Assembly (NCBI GenBank): GCA_022747635.1
Contig: JAKTNV010000005.1
Location: forward strand, 86,039,969 to 86,103,968
Reading direction: 5' to 3'
Length of the DNA stretch: 64,000 bases
Source: Hetaerina americana
Taxonomy: Eukaryota > Arthropoda > Insecta > Odonata > Calopterygidae
Shown here: positions 1 through 12,849 of the stretch, in pieces
How positions within the stretch are numbered: the first letter of the stretch is position 1
How the letters are laid out: every line of letters begins with the position of its first letter
Position numbers and translations under genes: made by a program
Notes under the pieces: model-generated
The model's database searches: none
Seen by the model: only the letters and a program-made list of their open reading frames with translations
Told to the model about the DNA's origin: nothing

Positions 1-189
1 TGAGTTTCTAAAGAAAGAGTATTTTCCTCTGATTTTGTGAAGATTATGCGTCATGCGGGAGAGGAAAGAGTGCTTGAAGTAGTCAGAATCAGTGTCTATC
101 TCTCTTATTTTAAATATCGTCACCCCCTCAATGTTTCTCTCGCACTAATATCGCACGGTCCTGCTGGACAGAAGACTCTACGGTGCAGG

Positions 190-475
190 CAGGGTGACTA
201 ATTTTAGGATGGGGATTGGGAGGAGGGGCACAACGACGAGGCCCTTGGGAGGCGAGGTGAGGACGCTCGGGGCGAGCCAGGAAGCGCCCCATTAGGAAGA
301 TGAGCCCCTCCACGAGCGCAGCCGCCGCCGAGAGCGGAGTTCTCCCGCTGCCCTCTCCCCAGACTCGTACTCTCTACCACTCGGGATTTCCCAGAATGAG
401 CAGAATTAGGCCCCGACACTTGGCTTAAGTGACCTCCCCGCCGCTTCCAACGCCACGCCACCATCCTGGAATCCT
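190..475. other. GC-rich patch, no gene seen
   Basis: GC-rich with purine/pyrimidine bias. Open frames exist on the minus strand but look like chance low-stop DNA (Ser/Pro/Arg-rich). Downstream to about 1125 is AT-rich with nothing recognisable. Confidence 0.5.
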
Positions 476-1129
476 GCGCGAGGTTCCCACAATGAAGGAG
501 GTTCGGAAAACTATATTATATTATAACATGTATGACGGCCATTGAAAATAATTCTGTTGCTATTTCTACGAAGTCCGTAAAAAGATGCACGATTATCATT
601 TGAAGAGTTCGTCTAAAAGCAACCAGTGATTGTAATACACTCTGAAAAGCATTTTATATTTGAACTTGGATTTGAAATAAGTCTCTCATTTTGTTGCCAT
701 GTTTAATTTGTGCGACTCGAAGTTGAGTTAAAACCCATTAATTGAAATAAATAATTTACTTTCCCACAAATCCAAAAGACAGAACGTACTTTTCCACTTT
801 TTTTGCGTGGAAAATCACATTCGCTCTTTCAATTGATGTTTTTTTTATATTGCGTTGAATGTAACAATATTTCGCCACTCATTCACTACTCTCACCAGAG
901 ATGAGGAGGGCATTGATAGGCGCGAGATAAGAACGGACTCACGTTATCAGGAATGTCAGGTAGGCCTCGCCCGTCCTGATGACGCCGACAGTGTTTTCGT
1001 CCCCAAAGCCGACATCTCGCAATTCCCTCACTTCAGGCATTTCGGGTACTATCCTAGACGAAAAGACTCCAGGGATACACTTTAATTTATTTCATAAGAT
1101 GTTACACTTTTTGTTTGACACGGCGATTC

Positions 1130-1585
1130 ATGAACGCAGGTGGCAGAGTTGGTGGCAATGAGGTACGCTTAAAGACACCTTCTAGTCTAGTTTTCCCATT
1201 AAAGAGAGATTTTGGACGCTCTACTACGTATTGTTTGCCGAATGTTTTCCCCATCAGTTCTCCGTCTCTCCCGCCATTTTTCATGCCACTTTTCATCCTC
1301 ATTCTTCTTCTTACCCGATTACCCAACAATTCCCCTCGAATCGCAGCCGTCAAAGTCCCACTACATCTCTATATCTCATCCGCCTACCTCTGCCTCCTTC
1401 GGACTTGCCATTGCAACGCCTTCTCTTCCCCCTAGACATTTAAAACTTCGCCGACGATTCTTTCCTTTCCTCTCTCTATCCAAGTTAACTTTCTCAATTC
1501 TTCTTCAAACCAGCATCTATTATGCCTCTAATCTACGCTCACCCTCTTACCTCAGAGACAAGGTTTCGGAACCAGGTTCGACTTT
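1130..1585 (-). mobile_element. LINE C-terminal fragment, heavily decayed
   Basis: The minus strand reads GSETLSLR near 1570, then RRLEA-xxMLV-RRIEKVN near 1470-1535, a GEEKALQWQVRRRQR-like stretch near 1410, and AAIRGELLGNRVRRRMRMKS near 1290-1350. These match, in order, the YGAETWxLR / RRLEAFEMWVWRRMEKI / EIRRR / VLRGxLL.. blocks of the other LINE remnants in the window. Several stop codons are present. The 172-codon plus-strand frame across it is antisense and not a gene. Confidence 0.6.
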
Positions 1586-1870
1586 ATCAAGTTATGCCTT
1601 TTACATGCGTTTTATTTACTCTCCTCACATGTGTAACACGATCTACGTCGAGCAGAGAGACGAAAATGGCGCGAATAAAATACTGAACCCCAAAGGCGAG
1701 AGGAAAAAAATAGATTTATTTCCGCAGTAATTGACGCCCGAAATGAAAGGCAGTGTCACTTCCGGCAAGCGTGGAAAGATAATAAGGAGAGAAGGACGTT
1801 TGAGGAGCCAAGGAACAAAGCCTCGACACTGTCACTGTCACGAACCAAGAAGAGGAAGTGAGGCATGCTA

Positions 1871-1892
1871 GAGAGAGAGAGAGAGAGAGAGA
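1871..1892. repeat. (GA)n microsatellite
   Basis: Eleven GA units. A shorter GA run lies at about 2221-2236. Confidence 0.95.
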
Positions 1893-1899
1893 CAAAGTT

Positions 1900-4690
1900 A
1901 ATTTCAACAAGAAAACAATGGTTGCAGCGGAATAAGTAGAAGGTGCCCCTATACGTCATCTACCCGCTTAAAATTACACCTTTATAATGGAAATTCTCTT
2001 GACTCTTTAGATAGTATATGGCCGATTTCTCTAATATAAGGCAGGAGAACATTTTCTCAAATACTTCTCCAACATCTGCCGTGTGTTTGAATTTAGAGGA
2101 ATTCATAATTGAAAACATAGGATATGATGTACGTGGACCATTGCTTACGTGAGAAATATCAACTCGTCAATTGGCCAGCATCTGAAGGATTTAAATTAGA
2201 AATTTAAGATATTTCTTTCGGGAGAGAGAGAGAGAGATCATAGAACTTCACTCGTTTGGTTTCCAGCAGGGCTTTAATTTGGTATGACCCGGGGTTTTTC
2301 TGCGCCTCAAATATTAATCCATTCTATTTCTTTTAATAAAGTTTCTGAGGAGAACGAAGTGAGCGTCGTATTTTCACTAAGAAGTAGCCCTACAAATTTA
2401 CACCCAGATACCAATAATGCAAACCAAAACAAGTAAACTAGCGCCTCACTTATTCTCCGTCCATTCACTAACAATTTTATTCAGCAACCATCTACAGATA
2501 AACGTTAGAAAACAGTTTAGAATTTAAATGCATAGTGCTAATCAATTGAGCGAATTTTTCGTAATACTAATTTTTCAAAGTCTAGATTTGCCCGTTAACA
2601 ATACGATTCAGTTACGTCACGTATGTATGAGATGAACATCCGTTTTTTTAAATTATCTTGGTAAGTTGCAGATGCTATAATATGTTCCCATTTACCCCCG
2701 ACACATAACATAAATTTCACACGATACAGTTTTCTTGCTCGTTTGAAAGGACATTACTACAAGTTAACATAATTTAACATCGGCAATGATTAAAATTGCA
2801 CTCCCTACGTTGAATTGACACACAACTCTGCTAATCGGATCTTTTTATTTTATTTCCGTTAACTAGAAACCCCTTTATATTGGTGCTTACACCCCCTCCT
2901 GACGTCACTCGTCGGTGGCTTACATGTTACACGCGGTGACGCACATGGTGGTATATGCGGCAGCTTTCAATGGTAGGAAATTACTTCACGAGTCCACTTC
3001 CAAAAGCTAAAAGATAATTTAAAAAAAGTCCTCTGAGAACAATCGTAAAACTAGCAGTAATAAAAACATCAAAGGAAAATTCCAAGCGTGTTTCTCATGA
3101 TCGTTTCCAAATAAACCTATGGATATAGCTGAGCGAATGATATCAATTTAGATTTATCGTGGGGTCCAATGTCACCGCCTGCTTTGGTGGACATTATCGC
3201 CATCACGTTTTCAATACATTTTTCTGATTTAAAAAAATAATATCCGAGGGTGCATGCCCATCCGGCATACCGAAAGCTATGTACAGGTAGACTATTTACA
3301 CTTAATCACTCGTTGCGAAATTTCCGTGCACCACGTCTGGGCATGCGCCAATACAAGCTTTTTACATCCACCGGAGACTCTCGCTTTGATTACACAATGC
3401 CAAAAGGCCTATATGTAGCTTCCAAAGCTTTCGCAATGAGCGTAAACAGTTAAATAACAGATTACCACAATTCGGAAAGGTTTATTGGTAGGATTAATAT
3501 CATACGGCTGGGACCGCTAAAAATTATCTGCCCCCACGGGAGGATAGCGAGCGTCCCAAATTGCCAATAGTCTCGAATTTGAACAAGGCAAAGGAATGAC
3601 AGGCTGGAAAAGATATCGGGAAGAAATAAGTTGAGAGAGGCGTTTTCCAATTTTCAAACAAATTAAGAAGTATAATGGAAATGGCTGCTTACAGATTTAG
3701 CACAAATAGTATCAACCAAATTGCCCACGGGCGAGATAAAAACTAAAATAGTATTCCCGCGGAATAAAAACTGCAGCAAATCACGATTTCGAAATTAGAT
3801 CAGCAGCCAATGGCAACGGCGCATCGACGGGCTATATCTCCTGAAAGAAAATCCACGGAAAAAAAAGAAGAGGCACAATGGAAATGAATGATTTCCAAAT
3901 TCGCGGAAAGCTGTTAGAGGTGGAATAATCGAGACGAGAGTTGGGGCAGGATGGCTGCGGATCACGCGAAGTACGGCAATGCCGAACGGCGAAAAGTTTC
4001 CATCCGTTTGCCTCCCATTTAAAACTACCACACGCCACGATCCAAGTCAAATATTTGCCTTTTCCTCAGCGATGGGAAATCCGACGGGGGAGTCGCTCAA
4101 GCGGAACCAATGTGGCTCGGTGACCACATCGTAAAACAGAATGCCTTCTCATGCAAGTGACCACCGAAAAAAAAAGACAAGAACCACTCGCTAACCACAC
4201 ATTGATAGAGTGAGTTAACCCGAGGATAGCTGCTGCCACCACCGGACAACATTTCCATTCCGAAAAATCACTCCCCATTTTCTCCATCATCTATTTCAGA
4301 TTTCATTTTAGATTAAACTAGATTCTTCTCCAGAGAAAAAAAACACTTTAATTTCCGTTTTATATACAGTTCTTGTAATTGGGCCTGTCTAGAGTGAGGG
4401 ATTCAACCTCATTACCGAAATTAACTTCTTTGCGATCAATCGATGAATCGAAGCGCGCCTGACATGAATCGACTCGTTGATATCGAACGCGATTGAAAAA
4501 ATATGACCGCCGATCCCTTGGGTCGATTTTGGAAGTTCGCCATATCGACAAAGTGATGAATTTTTATAGAGAATGGTTTACAGATTCGAGGATTAGGAGG
4601 GATACTTAAACGCTGGTGATCATTAAATGAAGTTCCAGAGAATTTCGGTTATCAAAAGTATGCATAAGACTACTACATGACCACGCTCGT
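1900..4690. other. anonymous AT-rich sequence
   Basis: No protein-like frame, tRNA or repeat copy recognised on either strand. Confidence 0.5.
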
Positions 4691-4698
4691 AACATATG

Positions 4699-4736
4699 GG
4701 TGTGTGTGTGTGTATGTGTGTGTGTGTGTGTGTGTA

Positions 4737-4812
<76 letters not shown>

Positions 4813-4834
4813 TCTACACACACATACACACATA
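4699..4834. repeat. (TG)n(TA)n(CA)n self-complementary microsatellite
   Basis: TG repeats with TATG interruptions (4699-4748) lead into about 56 bp of TA, then TTATATATTC and ACACACACATACACACAT. The outer TG and CA blocks pair, so the tract is one long imperfect hairpin. The layout is the same as at 58.9-59.0 kb, but no SINE is recognisable on either side. The open frames of alternating Tyr-Ile/Cys-Val here are artefacts. Confidence 0.9.
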
Positions 4835-4839
4835 TTACT

Positions 4840-6150
4840 AGCAAACATAAATAAGGACCTTTCCTTTTGCAGATGTGTATTCGATTTGAGGATTTGCTAC
4901 TAAGTATCGTCACACACACAAGTTACCGTTTTGGTGCTCTGGCATTATCTTCCGAGGTCCGTTCCTTTAAGATACCTTAAATTAATTTTACGAGTCCTTA
5001 AAAATTTCGCCCATAAGGAGCCTACTAATGACAACAAATGCCAAACAGACAAGCTTTCACAAATAATAAACAAACTTTGCTCAATGAACGTGAATGAAAA
5101 CCTTTTAATTCACATTTCTAAATTTTCCACGTGACCCGTGCACTTGAATTGTAACTCGAAGAAACGGTTCCGTCAAATTAACAATTAAATAATAAGAAAT
5201 AACTATTGAATTACACAAAATCTGACTACCGAGCCGTGGGTAAAAAGGAAATGAAAAATCCGGTGCTTTCCCGGCGTTTTTTGCTGAGTGAATTCCTCTC
5301 GTGTCTTCAAGCGGATGGAGATGGAGACTCTCAACCCCGTGGTAGACTCGAGAGGAATTTATTCCGAAAAAAAACCATCTTTCGAGGCTTAACACACACA
5401 CTTTTTATTCCTGGAGACAGCCGCTCTCAAGTCACCGTCCCACCGAGATACGGGTCGCCCTTTTCAATTTCACTCCCGCACGCACACGTTTGGGGATGGG
5501 GGCAGAGGGAAGGGCGGGGGGCGATGCACCAATGGGGAAGTGAACCGGTCTCGCATCTCGGTCGCCCGGAAGGAGGAAAACTTCAACCGCGCTCGCTCCG
5601 CTTAATCGTCCAATTTGGAAAACCACGGGAGGAGGGAGGGAGGCGCGGGAGGTAAGGTTGTCCACGAAAGGATAACGAAACTCGTGCGAGAGAGGAGCCC
5701 AGAGCGAGGACGCCCTCTCACGATTACCGGCTTTAATATTATCCTCTTGGCTAATGAGGAAGAGAGCGCCGCTCTCCAATCCACTCCTTCGCGACACTCC
5801 CCCCCTCCTGCGCGCACGCAGGTGCCCCGACCAAAGGTGAACGTTCCCCCCCTCACGCGTTTTCAACGCGGAATCCCGCAAGTCGGCCAAGCACACGCGC
5901 AAACGACGATTGACTTACGGAAGATGACCACATCAGTACATGAGCAGCACACGATGTCTCTCCCATATCCCAAGATACATCGAATATAAAATCACACCTA
6001 TGAACCCGGAGGTTGGTTAGGGACAGCCCATAAATTACGTAACACTTTTGGGGGAGGGGTGCGCCATTTCATTGTATTTCATTGTTTCCTTATAGGGTGT
6101 TGGGGTGGGCGGGGAGTCAGAAGGGAACCTTAAGGAAAATTTATAAAGCA
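4840..6150. other. anonymous sequence with GC-rich core 5420-5900
   Basis: The GC-rich core gives overlapping open frames on both strands (up to 156 codons) in several frames. They share no family features and cannot all be coding. At 6030-6070, CCATAAATTACGTAAC then TTTTGGGGGAGGGG looks like a repeat end but has no second copy here. Confidence 0.45.
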
Positions 6151-6153
6151 TTA

Positions 6154-6310
6154 TTACCAGTTTCTTTCCGTGTGCTGCCAGGAAGTTCTGGTACCCGAAA
6201 CTTCGCACAGCTTGTGTGAAGCTGAGGTTGCTCAAAGGCGTAACCCGGAATCGAACCCGGGCCTTCCGGTGAGTAGCTAGGCTCTCTGGCTACTGGACTA
6301 CCACGTTCCC
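6154..6310 (-). mobile_element. SINE family A copy, 5' part
   Basis: In reverse complement the head reads GTGGTAGTCCAGTAGCCAGA, box B is CGGGTTCGATTCCGGG, and the body reads TTTCGGGTACCAGAACTTCC then GGAAAGAAACTGG. The 3' half is absent, although AACCCGGAGGTTGGTT at 6003-6018 may be its displaced tail. Confidence 0.75.
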
Positions 6311-6695
6311 CATTTTGATACCACATAAATAAAATGGTTGACACTCAAAGTAATGCACTCCCTTTAAGGAAAACACGTAAATAAAGTTATCAGTGGACAA
6401 TCGCAGAGAAACATGATTTCCCCTAACCTTAACACGCTATTTTTCTTTCTTAAGAAAAACCTACATGGCTGATATATTAATTGTAGCGCCAACAATTATT
6501 TCAGATGGGTAAGGGAGGTGTTTATATATCTTGCGGGACACTTCCAAAAGGGGTAAGGGGTTTAAAAAAACAGAAAATCGTCTCACTCAATGTAAGGACG
6601 ACCCCCTTGATAGGTAAGGGCAGGGCTTTACTAATATTCATCCTTGTAAGACGTGAGAAATGCACACTTGAGGGGGAGAAGGGGGGGGGGGGGTA

Positions 6696-6860
6696 AGTTC
6701 CTTATTTCCTGTGCCTCCAGAGGTTTCCCAGGAAGATCGCTTACCCGAAAAGTCACAGAGCTCGAGCGAAGCCGAGGGTGTCCTGGGGCGTCACCTAGAT
6801 TGGAACCCATGGACTCCTGTCAGGGGCTCAGTGCCTTTCATACCCGACTGCCACACTAAT
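6696..6860 (-). mobile_element. SINE family A copy, 5' part, diverged
   Basis: In reverse complement: GTGGCAGTCGGGTATGAAAG head, a degenerate box B (TGGGTTCCAATCTAGG), then GACTTTTCGGGTAAGCGATC and TTCCTGGGAAACCTCTGG. The block order agrees with the 55.5-kb copy. A run of 14 G residues (about 6681-6694) lies just beyond its end. Confidence 0.65.
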
Positions 6861-6869
6861 ACATTAGAA

Positions 6870-9250
6870 CAGGGGCAATATTCTAGAGCCGGGTATAGAT
6901 TATATGCCTTTGAGGTGCGGTTGTGGAGAATAGTTTAAAAAAATAAGTTTCACAGAGAAATATTAACGACGAACCTTTACTATGTCGGGAGAATAGACGA
7001 AGTTGCTGGGCGAAATCCAAGGGAGGCCGAAAAATTGGGTGGGAGGAAGTATTGAGTGGGATGCTGACAACCGTGATGGAAGGGAGGATGTTACGTAATC
7101 AAGGAAAAAGAAAGAAAAAAAAACAATTTTGGCCGGCATGAGGGCAGGTGGGATCCGAAGAAGTACAAATATAGAGGAAAAACAAGAGAAAGCCCAAATA
7201 CTGTCTAGTACATAACAGCCATTAGGAACCGTCCAAAACCTATTAGTTTCGGAATTGATAATCAAGAGGCTGTGGTACAGTGGATTTAATAGTTTTAATT
7301 TCGAAAAAACAATTATGAATGAGCACGTTTTAACAAGTCATGTGCTTATAATTCATAATATTTAACTCTTAGGATGACTGGATGAAGAATAATGGTAATA
7401 AGTTTATGTCTGTTAACCCAGATTGTACTTAATTGTGAATTCTACCATCATTATAAAATAATTTATCACCATATATCATTGCCTAATTCGTACATAGGAA
7501 TGAGTCGTAAATACTTCCCTTTCTTTCATTGATAAACCTTCGAAAACCTTGCGACGACCCAACTAAACCATCTGGAAGACACCTAATGAAGTGCACTTCC
7601 AGAAACGTCAATTTTTCACATCAAAATCTGAACTAATCGAACGCCATGATGATCTAGCGATTGCCATTACGTCCTGCCTGCCTCCGCGGGAGCTTGTGCT
7701 TCAGGGGGGTTTCGAAAACGTCCAGAAATATCAGCCGTACACTAATTAAGGCTCATTGAGCTACGTGGAGGAAACATCGATCAGGCAAAGGAATGGGAAA
7801 AAGAGCTGGGAAAATCGCTCCTCGCCTCTCCTAGTCCACTCAGGGGGTAGCTCACCCCCCGTGAGTCGATGAGTCCCTGCCCTGCGTTCCGCTACACGCA
7901 CACACACCCCCCTCCCGCTTTTTCCAGGATAGACCCCCCGCCCTTTGGTTTTCCCTGATATTTTTCAATCTAAAAGTAGACGGGAAAGGGTAAAAAACGA
8001 CCCGCACCGCGAGAAGTACGAAGCAGGCGCCTGCGGGTGCCCGGGATGCGAGCTCATCGGGGGGGGGGGGGAGAATTCGGATGTCATCTTCCACGAGCGT
8101 GCAATCACAGAAAGAGGGCAGCGACCATTACGAAACCTTCGTCCCGCAACAAACCAAGCGAGGATTTTTTTCTCCGCGTTGCCAAGTGCTGTGTGAACGG
8201 ATTTTGCGATTTGCAGAAGGCAAAAGGATAAGTCCCAGATTTCATGCATCGTTTGTTCCCACGGTAATTCCCTGTTCGCGTTTTGTCTTCTTTCCCCCTT
8301 TAACGTACATCATCCCGTTATCATCGATCAAACAAAGGAATCGAGGGGGAGGGGGTTCAGGACATGTGGCGATAATTTTGAACGCCGCTACATTTATCGA
8401 ACAGCGTACCTCGTCGTTGAGGATAAGAACAGAATGACCCGAGGTGGCTAATACATTTCGCATACATACACGAACATTATTTTTGAACGCACACACTTCC
8501 TTGTAGTGGTCCGAAAAAATCATTACCTGGCCTCAATTTGTTTAAATGCCAAAAGACTCCATCCACCAAACTCTTCCGCGTGACGGAATAAAAAGTGAGA
8601 GTGACCACTACACATTTCAATAGCGTCTCCAACTAATACAATTTCACCTAAGAGCAAGTCTAGTCGAGAGTTTTGAGGGCATTTATTTAAAGATGGGAAA
8701 GTAAGCAATCCATCGTATAAGGAGAAGGGCGGAAGGCAGGGCGACGTCACAAACAAGCTCTCAGTGGAAGGAGAGCCAGTGGGCTTTGCACTTCGGTTCC
8801 CCTCTTGGCTCCAAACTGTGGAATGGAGTCTCAGGAAGGAATAAACCTTGCAAAAGCGAGGGGAAGGGCGATGCGTGTTCTATTTCGCATCGATACGTCT
8901 ACTTTGGTGAAAACTTGACCGTGCCGTATCGAATTTTTCTTAAGTTTCGAGTAAATTGATTTTCCGTTGATCTGATAAGCACAAGCAGGTAAGATATTGC
9001 TAACCTGTAATGAACCCGAGATTGCTTAACAAACACACCTGCAGCCTCACTTCCTCGACTGTTATCTGACATTTCCATGCACGGTGCCGTTGAACATGAC
9101 CATGCAAAGTATTGCCGACATTCACAGAACCACCACAATTGAGGTTCGACCTCCTGACAACTGAAATTTTTCGAAGTCAAAAACGAGAACGGTAAATGTT
9201 AACCAAAATTTGGTGCTATTCGCGAGTATTAGATCAAAAACTTCGGTATG
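6870..9250. other. anonymous sequence, GC-rich patch at 7840-8070
   Basis: Nothing gene-like found. Runs of G (8059-8071) and C-rich DNA explain the open frames around 7852-8250. Confidence 0.45.
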
Positions 9251-9257
9251 GTACATT

Positions 9258-9310
9258 GCTAACGACTTTATTACATGTTTCGGCCGGAAACTTCTTATTA
9301 GTATTTATAC
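9258..9310 (-). repeat. hammerhead-like single motif, degenerate
   Basis: Minus strand: CTAATAAGAAGTTTCCGGCC, GAAAC, AT, GTAATAAAGTC. CTAATAA stands where CTGATGA is expected, while the GAAAC-AT-GTA spacing fits. A single arm only. Confidence 0.35.
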
Positions 9311-9319
9311 AGCATTTAT

Positions 9320-12300
9320 GAGCATCAAATTTACGTACACCTAGATCGAACTAAAACTCTCGTAAAAATCATCTGAAGGAGAATACGAGGGGAGAAAATA
9401 TTTTGGCATTGGGGGAGATGCGGAAGTTACCGCACTTAAAACGCCTCCGATCACGCAGTGGGTGGAATCTCAAAACGAAAGACAATTCAATTCAATTTAT
9501 ACCAATTTCATGGCTAATTCAAGGAATGTTCCGTGTTTGTTGCAATTACAGAATGCAGTACCAATTGCGCCAATGGCGCTAATAACAAAAAATTTAGCTT
9601 TCAATAAATTTCAATTTTCATGGAACAAACCACATGAGTCAAGGGGAAAATTTATCAGCTCTGATTGGATCGAGGTGCATGATTAAAATGAGGATGGCGA
9701 AAAGAATTCCAGGAGCAGAAAGATTATTCATAATTAATCACACAGACTTCATCGAAAAATCAATGGGTCATCTTGGGTGAATGAAAATAAAATAATACTT
9801 AAAACCATACGTATTTGGGGTCGCCATAAATTTTCAAGCTCGTCCCCAATTTCAAACTCTCGAGAGTAACCTCGCGTGAAGGTTGACGCTCGATTCAATT
9901 AATTATGGGCACCACATTATTCGCGGCTGTGCTGCACGGACATGGGGAGAAAAATATCTTGGAAATATCGACCTCTTGGATACTTACCGCAGTAAAATTA
10001 TTGACTAAGAGAGAGCATATTTGGAAGATAAGGTGAGTGGATCCAAATTTTCTCATCACGCTCATAACTCACGATTAATTCGTTCGAGAATGGCTCGCAA
10101 CGAGAATATGCAGCAGCAAACAGAGATTAGCATATTAGTTTCCAGTATTTATTTTAGCTGCCATCTCTGAAAAATTACGGGATTCGAAAATCCAAAAGCT
10201 TTCTGAAAATAAGAATGCCTAGGAATCGTATATTTTTTCTAGTTTAAAACACCAGCAACCAAGTTGAAATTCACATATTCGATGATAACAACAAATAAAT
10301 ATCCGAGTTACTATTCCACCAGAGAAAATAATCTTTCAAAATCGCATGAAATTTTAAGATTTAAATCAAAAATGCAATCCTATAAATGTTACTGACGTAT
10401 TTGTATTGATTTTTACTATCTGTAATACATCGTCTACCTTACTAAAAAATAAAGAACTTCAGAATAGGTCGATACGTAAATTATGATGCGCTTAACGTCA
10501 AATATTTTCAAAATACATTAATCACGGTATTACCGGTTTCGGCGCATAGGGGACATCATCAAGTACCTAATAATGTCAACTATGCGGTAAACCGGTAATA
10601 CCGGTATGAATGTATTGCGAAAATACACAAAGTTCATTCATTCAGTGATTATGAATCTTCACTAAGTTAAGCCTGAAACCATTAAAACTCATCTCGCACC
10701 GAGATATTTTTGTTTGACGGAGAGGGAATCGAGAAGATGATATTTTTTTCCTAACACTATTGATGTATATGTACATGGAAATGCATACATAATCGTTTCA
10801 GAGCTCGAAAGTGGAATAACTCCGGTTTTAGATTAGGTAATAACTTCGAGAATGGATTCGTTTCGATACATGTTCAGGAAAAGCAAGAAACGTCCCCGCG
10901 CAGCCAACACGCACGACTGGGGGGGCGCTCAAACACAAAACATGGAGAGCAGCAGCTCCCCCATCTAATACGACCCGATCCAGCGAACGAGGAAAGGGAG
11001 CACAGCCAGCTGGCTGGATACATTTCACCCTGCCGCCGCCGCCGCTTCGAAAATGCGGCCCCAAGTGGAGCGAAGCCACTTCTGCTGGGAACAGCGGCTC
11101 TTGGTGCATCGGCGTATCCTTCGTCGGGTTCCCCCACCACTCCCGATATCTATGAGTGCGTTTTTACGGCGGCGGTAACGGAGTGAAGAGGGAGGAGAGA
11201 ACGCCAGGGTGGCGTTGGTCTGCAGCAGGAGACGAGACCCTCCCTCCTACGACGACGCTTGAGGTCTTTGGCCTCGTTGTACCATAAATAGAAAAATCCA
11301 CTGCAGGCAGCACACACCACCTGCCCCTCTCCACGCCGCCACAAAACACTCCCCGTGTTCTCCACCCTTAAAAAGTTTGATTCGACGCTCCCACATTCGG
11401 CCGGTTACGAAAACACGATCCTTTGAGAGAGGATTTAAAATTCGTTCGACGCTGGGAAAACCCTTGGCGCGTTTCTCATCCTCATATGGAACATCGCCAT
11501 CATTCTTAAAAAGGATCATTACTTCTCATAATGGAGAGATGTTAATCTGGAATGAAATTATGAGACTCAGACAATGCGATTCGGTGATTAAGGGAAAAAG
11601 TTCACACGCGATTCCTTGATTTAAAAAAAAACTTGCAATTTCTTCCCGACGCTTTCCTCTCCCTCTCAGATGTCCATCATTTAGATTTTACGTGAATTAT
11701 CATAAATGGAGATGCTGATATGCATCGTCAAACGGAGGAGAAGACAGAGCGAAGACGAGTCACGGGAATTAGAATCACTACGGACAGATTTGGCGTTATG
11801 CCACCAAAACCCATCACTTCATTTTTTTCAAAGTTCCGTCCGCGGTGAATTATCCACCTAATGGGTGAAAGTTCTTTCACGGACTCACGCACGCAATGTC
11901 ACACACGCACGAGAGTACATGAAGGTTACCCGGAGTGATGCGCATTAATTACCTCACGTTCTACTTGCCCATAACAGAAAACCCCTCCCGTCACAGTAGT
12001 AAGCTACTTAAACCTGCTCTATTTTACACAAAGAGACCTTGTCAGTTCGGGCAAAATCAAAACACGGCGATTTCAAAGTTGGAGGAAGTTGGAATCCCAT
12101 CTCAGGAATGGGCATCTACTACCTTGTGACATTAGGCCTAATAAGATCTCCCGGATACTAAATGAAAATACGGTATATCAAAGTTGTTCTTCCTCTCGCC
12201 TCACTTCTCTCGTCCCCAAAGAGTTTTCACGATATCCTACCATGAATACGACATTTAATCCGTCGGGATCGTATTAGCTTAGCGGAGAATGAAAGTTTAT

Positions 12301-12600
12301 GACTTCAGCACTCTAACATCATTAAACGGTATAAAATCCAGGAGGTACTTTGCGAAGGGTGGGGAAACGTGAAGCGTCACCATTTAATTTCAACACCCGA
12401 GTCGAATGACATCACGCGAGTGACGCAACGAACTTTTAAAAGCCTTCCCAACAGGGTGTTTATTTACACAGAGATACAGAGAGACATTTGCGGGGCAGAG
12501 AAGAGTTAGCCGAATCAAGTCTTGGGTAGGCTTATATCCAATAAAATGCTTGAAATTAATTCAGAATCTCAACATCCCGCCCTCATGTGCGATTGGTGGA
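9320..12600. other. anonymous sequence around the 10.5-kb foldback
   Basis: Apart from the foldback element at 10510-10626, only a GC-rich patch (10880-11370) with overlapping minus-strand open frames stands out. No domain is recognisable. Confidence 0.45.
10510..10626. repeat. foldback element, degenerate hammerhead-like
   Basis: Left arm 10510-10550 (AAATACATTAATCACGGTAT then TACCGGTTTCGGCGCATAG) and right arm 10580-10626 (CTATGCGGTAAACCGGTAAT then ACCGGTATGAATGTATTGCG) are inverted copies. On the minus strand GGTAC-TTGATGA...GAAAC-CG-GTA-ATACC keeps the box order and a possible stem I (GGUA with UACC), but the first box base is T and stem II does not pair well. It is probably a decayed member of the class at 28.7 and 57.1 kb. 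Confidence 0.45.
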
Positions 12601-12606
12601 TGTTCG

Positions 12607-12651
12607 AATTCACTACAGTAATCCCGACTAATTCACTGCAGTAATCTCGAC
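12607..12651. repeat. 23-bp direct repeat, two copies
   Basis: AATTCACTACAGTAATCCCG (12607) and AATTCACTGCAGTAATCTCG (12630) are adjacent, with two differences. No gene or element boundary is tied to them. Confidence 0.75.
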
Positions 12652-12654
12652 AAG

Positions 12655-12845
12655 GGTCAACACACACACAACCGAAAGCAAACATTCCGCATTTCCTTGT
12701 CGCTAATCCTGTGCCAAGCGCGACACGGGAGTGCCATGGGAATCACCGGGTGGCTTGACGAGCCTCGGCCGACACTCCTGGGAAATCGGCGATATGCAGC
12801 TACCAGGACTTGAACCTTGGGGCGCTGTATGGAAGCACGTAAAGA
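12655..12845 (-). mobile_element. probable tRNA-derived SINE with (TG)n tail
   Basis: On the minus strand a box B-like GGTTCAAGTCCTGGTAGC is preceded by CAGCGCCCCAA. The body continues through GATTAGCGACAAGGAAATGC and ends with GTTGTGTGTGTG. A TG-rich tail is also seen on the pair at 58.7-59.25 kb, but the bodies do not match clearly, so this is probably a separate family. Confidence 0.45.
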
Positions 12846-12849
12846 TGAT

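Noticed and set aside
1212..1730. 172-codon plus-strand frame
   Set aside because: It is antisense to a decayed LINE fragment on the minus strand.
4606..4919. Frames of repeated Tyr-Ile, Thr-His or Cys-Val
   Set aside because: Translation of TG/TA/CA microsatellite; the same applies at 55276-55652 and 58869-59228.
6030..6125. Possible DNA transposon end around CCATAAATTACGTAAC
   Set aside because: G-rich, repeat-like text, but I found no inverted partner or target duplication.
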